Source of the DNA: an uncultured Lachnospiraceae bacterium
GTDB taxonomy: Bacteria; Bacillota; Clostridia; Lachnospirales; Lachnospiraceae
Assembly: GCA_910577785.1 (NCBI GenBank)
Contig: CAJTNT010000021.1
Span: 1 to 64,000 of the forward strand
Direction: 5' to 3'
Length of the DNA: 64,000 nucleotides
Below are positions 24,849 to 33,800 of the stretch, one piece after another (positions within the stretch are counted from its first letter, which is position 1; the number at the start of each line of letters is the position of its first letter). The notes under the pieces are model-generated. The model ran no database searches, was not told the DNA's origin, and saw only the letters and a program-made list of their open reading frames with translations. Made by a program: the position numbers and the translations under genes.

Positions 24849-25337
24849 AAATCGAAACGTGTATTTGCAGATATGGCTAGGAATCCATGATTCTTACCGT
24901 GCATCTTTCGTGTGTCAAAGCCTTACGCTTACAAGCCCATCAAAAAAAGGGGTGCGAACGGAAGGAAACAGAAGATATTTCATAATAATACCACCATAAA
25001 TCGAAAGAATCACACCTAAAAAGAAATTAAGAAATGTGTTATATTTAATATATAATCCTTAATCTGTGTTTTCATCGGTGTTTTTTCGCGGTCTATAACA
25101 GTTGGAAAGCCGGAGCTTTTCATGGGGGTTCCTTTCTCCATGCTGGGTGCCATTATTTTACGGATCCGCTTTATGGTACGGGAAACTTTACGGATGCAGG
25201 ACAGCTTTAAGGTATGTAACTTTATTGTGGAAAGGAAAATTTGGTGCAGTATAGGAATCCGCTGGTTGGGACGGACAAAATCGGCAATATTTCGTATACA
25301 TACCAGGATCGCACCCAAAAAGGAGGGATTTAAGCGA
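24849..25337 (+). other. Intergenic region upstream of the GH38 gene
   Basis: No supported gene. A run at about 25030-25055 (TTAAGA, then 18 bases, then TATAAT) could be a promoter, roughly 280 bases before the mannosidase start. The plus frame is open into the GH38 gene from 25122, but the signal peptide and ribosome site place the true start at 25338. The stretch 25100-25330 may carry decayed coding sequence that I cannot identify. Confidence 0.4.
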
Positions 25338-28300
25338 ATGAAGTACAAAAAAATGAAAAAAGCTCTTGCGGCAGCATTAGCTGCTGCCATGACCGTCGGT
25401 GCGGCAACACCCATGAATGTACAGGCCGCGGCTTATGATGGCCATACCATGTATATGGTAGGAAACGCCCATATTGATACGGCTTGGCAATGGCCGTATG
25501 AGGATACGGCACGGGACATTCTCAAAGATACGATGGGAAGAGAAATCAAAGCGCTGAAGGAAGATTCAAATCGTAAATTTACGATGTCTGCGTCGAAGCA
25601 CTATGAATGGGTAAAAGAATACTACCCGGAAATGTATGAAGACATTAAGAAGTTTATGGAAAACGGGCAATGGGATAACCCAGGCGGACAGGTAGTGGAA
25701 CCGGATTTAAATGTTCCAAGCGGCGAGTCTTTGGTGCGCCAGAGCCTGGAAGGCCAGCATTTCTTTGAAAAGGAATTCGGAAAAACAAGTACTGTTGGTT
25801 ATGTGCCGGATACGTTTGGTTTTAGCGGCCAGTTCCCCCAGATTTTAGAGAAGAGCGGCATGACTAATTTTGTCACTACGAAACTGAATTGGCAAAATGA
25901 CGGCAACAATGGAGCTAACGAAAGGAAATCTGACGTTTTCTTATGGAATGGTATTGATGGGAAATCACGAGTACTTTCTTATGCCCCTTCTAGGGATTAT
26001 GTGGCAGATTATAACGATGGGGAGATGAGACAAGCATTTGCACGGAACAAACAGCAAGGGGCAGAGACAAATGTCAAAATTGCGCTTGGGATGTTTGGCA
26101 ACGGCGATCACGGCGGCGGCCCTGATGGTAACGGATATAACAGGTATGTCAATAAAACCGTTGACGGCGCAGATGTGAAAATTGCGACAATTACAGAATT
26201 CTTTAATGATTTGAAAAAAGAAGATCTTACTAACGTACGCGAAGTGGACGGGGAAATGTATTTTGAAAACCATCGCGGTACTTACACATCTTGGGGGCAG
26301 GTAAAGAAATACAACCGTAAAAATGAAATCCTTGCGGAAAAAGCAGAAAAAGCGGCTGCGGTCGGCAACTGGCTGAATGCCATGCCGGATGCGGATGCGG
26401 CAAATCTTAATAAAGCATGGGATCGGATTCTGATTAACCAGTTCCATGATGTTTTGCCAGGATCCTCTATTCCATATGCTTATATGGATACCTATAACGA
26501 TCAGGAACTGGCAGAGCGGCTGATGGAAAACACCCTCAACAGCGGCATGGATTCCATGGCATATGTGGCCGATACACAAGTGGAAGGCACACCGATATTG
26601 GTATTCAATGCATTGTCATGGAATAGGAATGAAATGGTGGAAGCGGATGTGAGGTTTGAGGAAAGTGTTCCTGCCAATCTGGCTGTTTATGACGGTGCAG
26701 AAAAACTGATGACGACCGTTTTAAAACGCGATGATGAACACAAAACAGCGAAAATCCGTTTTTACGCAAAAGATATTCCAGCTGTTGGATACAAGGTGTT
26801 TTCTGTAGGCGCGGATAAAGGAGAAAACGTTGCTTCTTCCCTATCCGTATCTGATATAGGAAATGACATTGTCATGGAAAATGAAAACCTAAAAGTAGAA
26901 ATAAACAAGGAAACCGGCAATATCCGTCAGATCTATAACAAAAAGGATAACAACCGAAAAGCATTTGTTGATGGAACTGGCAGTGAACTGCATGTGTTAA
27001 AAGATACGGGCGGAAGTAACTATCCAGCATGGGATTTAATAAGAAGTGAAATGAATGCTGCCCCTGCGGGCATTTTAAATGAAGCCCAGTCTGTGAAAGT
27101 GGTGGAAGAAAGCGCACAGCGTGTTGCTGTACACGTAACAAAAAAATGGAAAAATTCTGTCTTAATACAGGATTTTATCTTAGACGCCAACAGTGACAAA
27201 GTTGATGTCGATATGGAGGTGGATTGGAAAGAGAACAACCAGATGCTGAAGGTCGCATTCCCAATCGCAGCAGAGGCTGATATGGCGAATTATGAAATGG
27301 CATATGGGAGCCTTCAACGGCCAACGACGAGAGATACGGAACTGGATGCAAGAAAATTTGAAGTATCCGGGCATAAATGGGCAGATATCACTGACGATGA
27401 TGGAAGCCATGGCGTAAGTATCTTAAATGATAGTAAATATGGATGGGATGCATTGAAACAAGAGGATGGAAGTACAAGGCTGAGGTTGTCTGCGCTTCGC
27501 TCTCCGATAGGCGCGTCAGTAAGATGCTCTGGATGGGATCCGAAGGAATACTACATAGACAAGACACATCATGAGTTTTCATATTCTGTTTATCCGCATG
27601 CGAGTGACTGGAAAGCTGCTGATACCGTTCAGAAAGGATATGAATTCAACTATGGAGTCGATGCGAAACAAGCGCTGAAACATGAAGGAACACTTGGCGG
27701 AACTCACTCGTTCGCATCAGCACAAAGTGACAGCAACAATGTTCAGCTGACCGTTATGAAAACTCCGACAGATGATGCAGGGGCGAAAAACAAACTTGTG
27801 CTTCGTACTTACGAGTCGGAAGGAAAAGATGGAAGCAGAGTAACACTAACACTTCCCAGCAAAGTTACTTCTGCAAAAGAAGTCAACCTGTTAGAACATA
27901 ACGACAGCAAATTAAACAAAAACATCGAAATTAATGGCAATACGATTTCTTATACCGTAGACAAGTATGAAATTACTACCGTAGAAGTTGCTCTTGATGG
28001 AAGTGGTTTGGAACAGGTAGAATTGTCATCGAAACCGGCAGATCTTTCTAAATTCTATAATGTAGATGGAACAAGTCCAGATGCAAACAGAGAAGAAGGA
28101 AATTTTGACGGAAAAGGAAATACCATTCCAGAAGCATTATGGGAATCAACCATTACTTATAATGGCGCCAAATTCCAGATGGGCCCAGGAGCTGGCAGCG
28201 ATAAGAACTTCGTAAAAGCTGAGGGTCAGAGAATCCGTTTGCCGGGAGGTAAATATGACGCCATCTATGTACTTGGCGCAGCGGCTGGCGATGGAAAGAC

Positions 28301-31300
28301 AAGCGGGGAATTTACCGTATACCAAGATGGTGAGACAGTAAGCAAGGAACTTTCTTTTGCAGATTGGCAGGCAAACCTGTCAGGATGGGATCGTTTCTCT
28401 AATGTTTTTGTGGCGCCTGAAGTAAGAGATCAGATTGCCCATGTATTTACACATTTCCACAATGGGACCGTAGACAGAATGACGGTGGATAACTATCAGT
28501 ATGTATACAAGATTAATGTAAACAGTGAAAAAGAATTAGAATCCATTCTTCTTCCGGAAGCGAGTGGAATCAAGATTGCGGCTATCACGGCAGTACGTAG
28601 CGACTTGTTAGCAGGATCTTTTGACAATGATGCAGCAGCCGATTTGCTGGAGCCGGTTACGAATTTGAAAGCCGAAGAAGCAGAAAATGCCCTCAACATG
28701 GTATATCTGACATGGGATGCACCGGCTGGGGTAGAAAGAGTACGTATCTATCGCGGCGAAACAGCTGATTTTGAAGCCAATGCACAATCCTGTGTCGGTA
28801 TTTCTATTGCTGACGAAAACAGCTATTTCGATAAAATCAACGGACGCGGCCGATATTTCTACAAAGCAATCGGAGTGGATGCCAAGGGAAATCAAACGCC
28901 GGTTTCTGAAGCAAGCAACGGTATTCGTACAGGATCTGTAAATATCGCATTACAGATTCCGAAAGAAAATGTGACAGCAATCCATGCTATGAATGATAGT
29001 GAAGCTGCATACAGAGCAACTGACGGCGATGAAGGAACCAAATGGTGTGGCGAAGATTCCACTGGAACAAAACAGCCAGTATGGCTGCAGGTGGATCTTG
29101 GCGAAACAGCATCTTATCATGTGAAAGGTTTTTCTGTTCACTCAGCAGGTAATGAACAAGCAAGTTATATTGCACAAGATTTCGTTATCCAGGGAAGCCA
29201 GGATGGCAGTCAGTGGACGGATGTAGTAAGCGTACAGGGCAATGATCTCAAAGAACGGGATTTACTTCTGAAAGACAGTGTAAGCTACCGTTACTATCGT
29301 CTGTGGTTAACGCAGGCGGTTCAGGATAATGCTGCAAATTCACAGATAGATAAGAATATCGCCCGGATATACGAATTTAAAATTTGGGGACAGGAAAGCG
29401 CTGTTGACATGCCAGTAGTCAGGGATCTGGCGCTTACCGCCGCGCCTTCTAAGGAAAACCCGAATGAAAGCATTTATGAAGCATCCTACAAGTTTGTTCC
29501 GATGTCAGAAGAAGACAGTGACGCCAAAACAAAAATAGAATGGTTCAAGAATGTTGGCGGTGAAATGACAGCGCTTGATCACACCGAAAAAATCATTACA
29601 CTTGTGAATGAGGAAGCATTTGCTTGGGAATCTCTGACGGTACGGATCACGCCAGTAGCAAGTAATGGGGCAGAGGGAGAAGCCTTAGAAAAAACGTTTG
29701 TGTTAAGCGGCGGCGCTTCTCTTGATGCACAGAACAATATTGAAAACAGTGTACTGACAGACAAACCGGTAACCACAAACTTACAGGTAAACAGTAATGA
29801 GAGCGGCGCACAGATGGTAGATGGAAGCTTTACTTCAAAATGGTGTGCGGAACACATTGATGAGCAGAATCCTGGAGAAGCTGTGATTGATATGCGGGGA
29901 ATCTATGAATTGAGCAAACTTCAGCTCTTCCACTCTACGTATGCATACGATAATAGTATTCCAGGCTACCACCCATCCGATAATCGGCAAGATTATAATA
30001 CACGCGCTTATCAGGTATCTATCAGTGACGATGGGAAAGAGTGGACAGAAATTGCCAGCTATGATAGCGATGATGGGGCCAATAAATCGGAACATGATTG
30101 CGAGCCAGGCGCTGCCGTAGGAAGATATCTGAAACTTGTTGTAACCAAAGCAGGACAATATAATGAACAGGGAAATCCTGTGGATCCGAATTCTGCGCTT
30201 CGTATTCCTGAAATCAAAGCAGCCGGAAAGTTACTTTCGCTGCTTCCAGAAGAGGAAAAGGAACAGCCAGAAGCGATGATTTACGGCGTAAACGTAACTC
30301 CGTTAAACGCTGAAATGACCAGAGGCGCTTCCTTGCAGTTCCATGTACTGGTAGAAGGAACTTATAATCCATCCCAAGACGTAGTATGGAGTGTAGAAGG
30401 CGGGGTAAAAGCAGGCACAGCTATTGATGAGAATGGCTTGTTAACGGTAGCGGCTGATGAGCTGGCAAATGAATTGACGGTATGTGCGGTATCTGTACAG
30501 GATAATGAAAAATCGGATACAGTTACTGTAAAATTAACGCCGGAACTCGTAGCAGATTACGCAAAGGTAGACGATGCAATTGAAAAGGCAAACGCAATCG
30601 ACAGGACGAAATATACAGAACAAAGCTTAGCGAAATTAGACGAAGCTGTCAATGCAGTAGTAAGGGGATTGGATAGTACTAAGCAGGATGAAATCAATGC
30701 AATGGCAAAAGCCATCGAAGACGCACTTGCGGCATTGGAAGAAAAACAGCCAGAAAATGCAGACTACTCAAAAGTGGATGAGGCAATTGGAAAGGCACAA
30801 GCGGTTGACAGGACGAAATATACAGAGCAAAGCTTAGCGAAATTGGACGGAGCTGTCAATGCAGTAGTAAGGGGATTAGATAGTACGAAACAGGATGAAG
30901 TCAATGCAATGGCAAAAGCCATTGAAGATGCACTTGCGGCATTGGAAGAAAAGCAGCCAGATAAAGATAAGGGTATGTCTAAGCTCTATTTTGTGGATAA
31001 GAGCAATAAAAATATGGATAAGATGTACCTGAAGGCCGGAAGCACGGGAAGCCTGTCCCTGCAGTCAGAGCCGAAGGATGCGTGGACCAAGTATAAGGAT
31101 GAGATTATCTGGAAGAGCTCCAAGCCGTCAGTCGCAACGGTTGATGCGAACGGGAAAGTAAAGGGCATAAAGGCTGGGGTCACGACAGTCACCGCAGTGT
31201 GGAAGGGGGATTCCTCCGTCTATGCCAAGTGTGTGGTAACCGTTACGGAGCTGAAGCTGCAGAAGACGAAGTTTGACATAACTGCAGGCTCTAGCGCACA

Positions 31301-31961
31301 GATTACGGTTAAGAGCATTTATCCTAAGGGCGACAAAGTTTCTTATACGAGCAGCAATACGAAGGTTGCAAAAGTGAATGCCAGCGGGAAGATTACTGCT
31401 GTCAAGGCCGGCAAAGCGGTTATTACCGTTAAATCAGGCAGCGGCATCCAGGTGAAATGCCAGGTAAACGTCAAGAAAGTGGTAGCGACCAAGAAACTGA
31501 GCGTCCAGAAGAAGAAACTGACACTGAGCAAGGGGACGAAGGCCTCCATCAAGGTAAAACGTACGCCGGCGAACGCATCGGATAAGCTTACCTGGAAGAG
31601 CTCCAACAAACGTGTGGCAACGGTCAACAGCAAGGGGCAGGTTGTTGCAAAGAAAGCCGGTAAGGCAGTCATCACGGTAAAATCGGCAAGTGGTAAGAAG
31701 GCAACCTGTACGATCCAGGTGGCAGTCGTGAAACTGGCCAAGAGCTCCGCAACCATTAAGAAGGGTGCAACCGTGGCCATTAAGGTGAAATCCTCCACGG
31801 TTAAGAATGATAAGGCTGTATCTTATAAGAGTTCGAATAAGAAGGTTGCAACCGTAAATAAAAAGGGCATCGTGAAAGGCAAGAGCGCCGGTAATGCAGA
31901 GATTGTAGTCAAGATGAAGAGCGGGGCAACAGCTGTATTCAAGGTAAAAGTTAAGAAATAG
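25338..31961 (+). CDS. Secreted multidomain alpha-mannosidase (GH38)
   Basis: The 2207-residue exoenzyme starts after AAGGAGG with a signal peptide (about 1-31). The GH38 domain shows zinc ligands His45 and Asp47 (HIDTAW), the probable nucleophile Asp158 (PDTFG) and His370 (NQFHD), with beta domains to about 880. Then come a NPCBM-like region (about 900-1070), a fibronectin type III domain (about 1097-1197), two discoidin-like/CBM32 modules (about 1202-1352 and 1464-1629), an Ig-like domain, two FIVAR repeats (1738-1876) and about four Big2 Ig-like domains to the end. It should cleave alpha-mannosides, for example on host or yeast glycans, at the cell surface. No LPXTG signal is present, so the basic Big2 tail may hold it to the wall. 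Confidence 0.93.
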   Translation: MKYKKMKKALAAALAAAMTVGAATPMNVQAAAYDGHTMYMVGNAHIDTAWQWPYEDTARDILKDTMGREIKALKEDSNRKFTMSASKHYEWVKEYYPEMYEDIKKFMENGQWDNPGGQVVEPDLNVPSGESLVRQSLEGQHFFEKEFGKTSTVGYVPDTFGFSGQFPQILEKSGMTNFVTTKLNWQNDGNNGANERKSDVFLWNGIDGKSRVLSYAPSRDYVADYNDGEMRQAFARNKQQGAETNVKIALGMFGNGDHGGGPDGNGYNRYVNKTVDGADVKIATITEFFNDLKKEDLTNVREVDGEMYFENHRGTYTSWGQVKKYNRKNEILAEKAEKAAAVGNWLNAMPDADAANLNKAWDRILINQFHDVLPGSSIPYAYMDTYNDQELAERLMENTLNSGMDSMAYVADTQVEGTPILVFNALSWNRNEMVEADVRFEESVPANLAVYDGAEKLMTTVLKRDDEHKTAKIRFYAKDIPAVGYKVFSVGADKGENVASSLSVSDIGNDIVMENENLKVEINKETGNIRQIYNKKDNNRKAFVDGTGSELHVLKDTGGSNYPAWDLIRSEMNAAPAGILNEAQSVKVVEESAQRVAVHVTKKWKNSVLIQDFILDANSDKVDVDMEVDWKENNQMLKVAFPIAAEADMANYEMAYGSLQRPTTRDTELDARKFEVSGHKWADITDDDGSHGVSILNDSKYGWDALKQEDGSTRLRLSALRSPIGASVRCSGWDPKEYYIDKTHHEFSYSVYPHASDWKAADTVQKGYEFNYGVDAKQALKHEGTLGGTHSFASAQSDSNNVQLTVMKTPTDDAGAKNKLVLRTYESEGKDGSRVTLTLPSKVTSAKEVNLLEHNDSKLNKNIEINGNTISYTVDKYEITTVEVALDGSGLEQVELSSKPADLSKFYNVDGTSPDANREEGNFDGKGNTIPEALWESTITYNGAKFQMGPGAGSDKNFVKAEGQRIRLPGGKYDAIYVLGAAAGDGKTSGEFTVYQDGETVSKELSFADWQANLSGWDRFSNVFVAPEVRDQIAHVFTHFHNGTVDRMTVDNYQYVYKINVNSEKELESILLPEASGIKIAAITAVRSDLLAGSFDNDAAADLLEPVTNLKAEEAENALNMVYLTWDAPAGVERVRIYRGETADFEANAQSCVGISIADENSYFDKINGRGRYFYKAIGVDAKGNQTPVSEASNGIRTGSVNIALQIPKENVTAIHAMNDSEAAYRATDGDEGTKWCGEDSTGTKQPVWLQVDLGETASYHVKGFSVHSAGNEQASYIAQDFVIQGSQDGSQWTDVVSVQGNDLKERDLLLKDSVSYRYYRLWLTQAVQDNAANSQIDKNIARIYEFKIWGQESAVDMPVVRDLALTAAPSKENPNESIYEASYKFVPMSEEDSDAKTKIEWFKNVGGEMTALDHTEKIITLVNEEAFAWESLTVRITPVASNGAEGEALEKTFVLSGGASLDAQNNIENSVLTDKPVTTNLQVNSNESGAQMVDGSFTSKWCAEHIDEQNPGEAVIDMRGIYELSKLQLFHSTYAYDNSIPGYHPSDNRQDYNTRAYQVSISDDGKEWTEIASYDSDDGANKSEHDCEPGAAVGRYLKLVVTKAGQYNEQGNPVDPNSALRIPEIKAAGKLLSLLPEEEKEQPEAMIYGVNVTPLNAEMTRGASLQFHVLVEGTYNPSQDVVWSVEGGVKAGTAIDENGLLTVAADELANELTVCAVSVQDNEKSDTVTVKLTPELVADYAKVDDAIEKANAIDRTKYTEQSLAKLDEAVNAVVRGLDSTKQDEINAMAKAIEDALAALEEKQPENADYSKVDEAIGKAQAVDRTKYTEQSLAKLDGAVNAVVRGLDSTKQDEVNAMAKAIEDALAALEEKQPDKDKGMSKLYFVDKSNKNMDKMYLKAGSTGSLSLQSEPKDAWTKYKDEIIWKSSKPSVATVDANGKVKGIKAGVTTVTAVWKGDSSVYAKCVVTVTELKLQKTKFDITAGSSAQITVKSIYPKGDKVSYTSSNTKVAKVNASGKITAVKAGKAVITVKSGSGIQVKCQVNVKKVVATKKLSVQKKKLTLSKGTKASIKVKRTPANASDKLTWKSSNKRVATVNSKGQVVAKKAGKAVITVKSASGKKATCTIQVAVVKLAKSSATIKKGATVAIKVKSSTVKNDKAVSYKSSNKKVATVNKKGIVKGKSAGNAEIVVKMKSGATAVFKVKVKK
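30552..30965 (+). repeat. Two near-identical FIVAR-coding repeats of 207 bases
   Basis: Copies at 30552-30758 and 30759-30965 are in direct tandem, each 69 codons long. They encode almost the same sequence (AID/VDRTKYTEQSLAKL... and LDSTKQDE...). The close identity at DNA level points to a recent duplication inside the mannosidase gene; homologous recombination could change the copy number. Confidence 0.9.
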
Positions 31962-32010
31962 GGAATGATCACGGTAACAGTTCAGCTTGCTTAAACAGTT
32001 ACTAAGCATG

Positions 32011-32036
32011 TGCCCAGGCAGTATTCTGCCTGGGCA
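32011..32036 (+). terminator. Terminator hairpin after the GH38 gene
   Basis: An 11-base perfect stem (TGCCCAGGCAG / CTGCCTGGGCA) with a TATT loop, 50 bases after the stop codon. The tail (TTTCC) is only weakly T-rich. Confidence 0.75.
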
Positions 32037-32105
32037 TTTCCAGCCCTATAGGATAAAGAGGCTGTTGCTGTTTCAGGTGTTATTGTGTAGTTGGGGGTGA
32101 TATGA

Positions 32106-33797
32106 TTGAAAATAAAGAAAGCATACCGAAGACGTATGCAAAAGTGTTTTATGCTTATAGGGATGTTGTTGCTGGTGGGGTGTTCCTCCGTAAAAAAAGA
32201 AAAAGGGCCTGGGATATTTGAATACGATTTAAAACCTTATGGAGAAAATCGGTTAGCAGTTACACTGAGGATTACCAATCCAGCCACTTCTGCAAAAAGA
32301 AAGTTTCGCTTTCCGGCAGTTGGTGAACAGATAGAATTGGAAGAGTCGGAAGAATTAGAAGAGTCGGAAGAATTAGAAGAATCGAAAGAATCAGAAGAAT
32401 CGGAAAAATCAGAAGGGCCAGTTTTGTGGATTGACAGTGGAAAGACAAAAGAATTGAAATATTATGTGAATTTGGGGGAAGACGGCAAACATGGTATGCA
32501 GGGTGCGGCCACGGATGAATTCTGTTCCTTTGATGGGGTACATACGCTGCTGCTTCCGGAAGAAGCATATATAGAGGGACTTGCGAATGAAGAAGTTTTG
32601 ATGGAGCAATTGTCTGTAACAATAGAGACAGCAGAAGGATGGACGGCAGTGAATCCTTTTCAAACAAAGAAAGATGTAACCTGGGCAGACCTGTATGATT
32701 TAATGAACGATTGCTTTGCTGTGGGAAAATTTGAAATGCATAGAATTTCTGTGGAACATGGAACATTAAACATTTACACTCCGCAAAAAGAAAAATGGCC
32801 GCAAGAGGCTTTCTATGATAAGGCGCTGAAATCATTATTTTCATATTATATAAATTTATTTCAGATGGAAAAGGAATATAATATTGTCTTCCTGCCGGAT
32901 GAAAAACAAATGATAGGCGGTGCAGGGAAACATAGCGTAGGAGCTTCTTTTCATCCTGAAAATGCAAGGGACTGGGAACTTCTTAGCCATAGGATGTTCC
33001 ATGCATTTTTAGATACTTCCCTACAAGGGCAGACACTTCATAAGGCTCCACTGTTATGGTTTGCAGAAGGGCTTGCAACGTATTATGAAAATATCGCTTT
33101 ACAGCAGATGCCGGAATCAATGAGGACAGCCTATGGATGGGAAGAGGACTTGCAGTTCGCAAAGCTTTATGACCAGTATCTTTATATGCGCTGGAAAGAA
33201 CCGCTTTTATATCAAATTGCACCCATGGAAGAAGAAGGGTTAAAATCACAGGCGCAGGTGGAGTTTCTTCACTATATACAAGCGCCGCTTATAATAAAGG
33301 AACTAGAAACGATTGTTGGTAATGACAATGTCTTGAATGAATTTTTAAAATGTTACAAAGGGGATTCTTTTTCTATGGAAGATATGGCAAAGGGACTTTT
33401 GAAAACAGATTTTGAAAAAAACTGGAATGATTTTTTTATTGGGAAAGAAGATATCCCGCTTTGGGAGTTAGGAGAAACGGCAAGGGATCATTCAGAAATC
33501 ATGGAACATCTGAATGCAGCAGAAGAGATGCTGGGAAGTTGGCTGAATACAGAATTAGATTATTATCCAATTGAAAAAATGTCGGAAGAAGAGTTGGAAA
33601 TTCTAAAAAAAGATAGTGAGTTTGGGCAATTGAGTTATGCAGGTTTGGAAACAGAAAAGAAGATCCGCGCATATTCAGAACTGATTGATGAATTGCTGAA
33701 AGCGAACTGCCTGAAAATAAAGAAAGCAGGCTGTGAACTGGGGGATCCTATGGCGCGGTACGAATACTTAAAAGATAGGGATAGAATAGGAGAATAA
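32106..33797 (+). CDS. Lipoprotein with degenerate M61-like peptidase domain (copy 1)
   Basis: A TTG start seven bases after GGGGGTG gives 563 residues. A lipobox (LLVGC, Cys26) makes it a surface lipoprotein. After an acidic repeat tract (about residues 79-103) comes a domain resembling M61 glycyl aminopeptidases. Where active M61 enzymes have HEXXH, this protein has HRMFH (His295-His299): the catalytic Glu is Arg. The third ligand motif, LWFAEGLATYYE (Glu321), is kept. It is therefore probably not a peptidase, but could bind a metal or peptide. The next gene is a paralogue, three bases downstream. Confidence 0.7.
   Translation: MKIKKAYRRRMQKCFMLIGMLLLVGCSSVKKEKGPGIFEYDLKPYGENRLAVTLRITNPATSAKRKFRFPAVGEQIELEESEELEESEELEESKESEESEKSEGPVLWIDSGKTKELKYYVNLGEDGKHGMQGAATDEFCSFDGVHTLLLPEEAYIEGLANEEVLMEQLSVTIETAEGWTAVNPFQTKKDVTWADLYDLMNDCFAVGKFEMHRISVEHGTLNIYTPQKEKWPQEAFYDKALKSLFSYYINLFQMEKEYNIVFLPDEKQMIGGAGKHSVGASFHPENARDWELLSHRMFHAFLDTSLQGQTLHKAPLLWFAEGLATYYENIALQQMPESMRTAYGWEEDLQFAKLYDQYLYMRWKEPLLYQIAPMEEEGLKSQAQVEFLHYIQAPLIIKELETIVGNDNVLNEFLKCYKGDSFSMEDMAKGLLKTDFEKNWNDFFIGKEDIPLWELGETARDHSEIMEHLNAAEEMLGSWLNTELDYYPIEKMSEEELEILKKDSEFGQLSYAGLETEKKIRAYSELIDELLKANCLKIKKAGCELGDPMARYEYLKDRDRIGE
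32340..32414 (+). repeat. Degenerate acidic repeat (GAAGAATCGGAA-like) in the lipoprotein gene
   Basis: About 75 bases of imperfect short repeats encode runs of Glu-Glu-Ser-Glu-Glu-Leu. Only Glu, Ser, Leu and Lys are encoded across the tract. Such repeats can gain or lose units by slippage, and unit changes of 6, 15 or 18 bases would keep the frame. Confidence 0.8.
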
Positions 33798-33800
33798 AAG

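Noticed and set aside
30552..30965. Direct repeats considered as a CRISPR or mobile element
   Set aside because: They are in-frame 207-base protein-domain repeats within the mannosidase gene; no CRISPR array, insertion sequence or attachment site was seen in the window.
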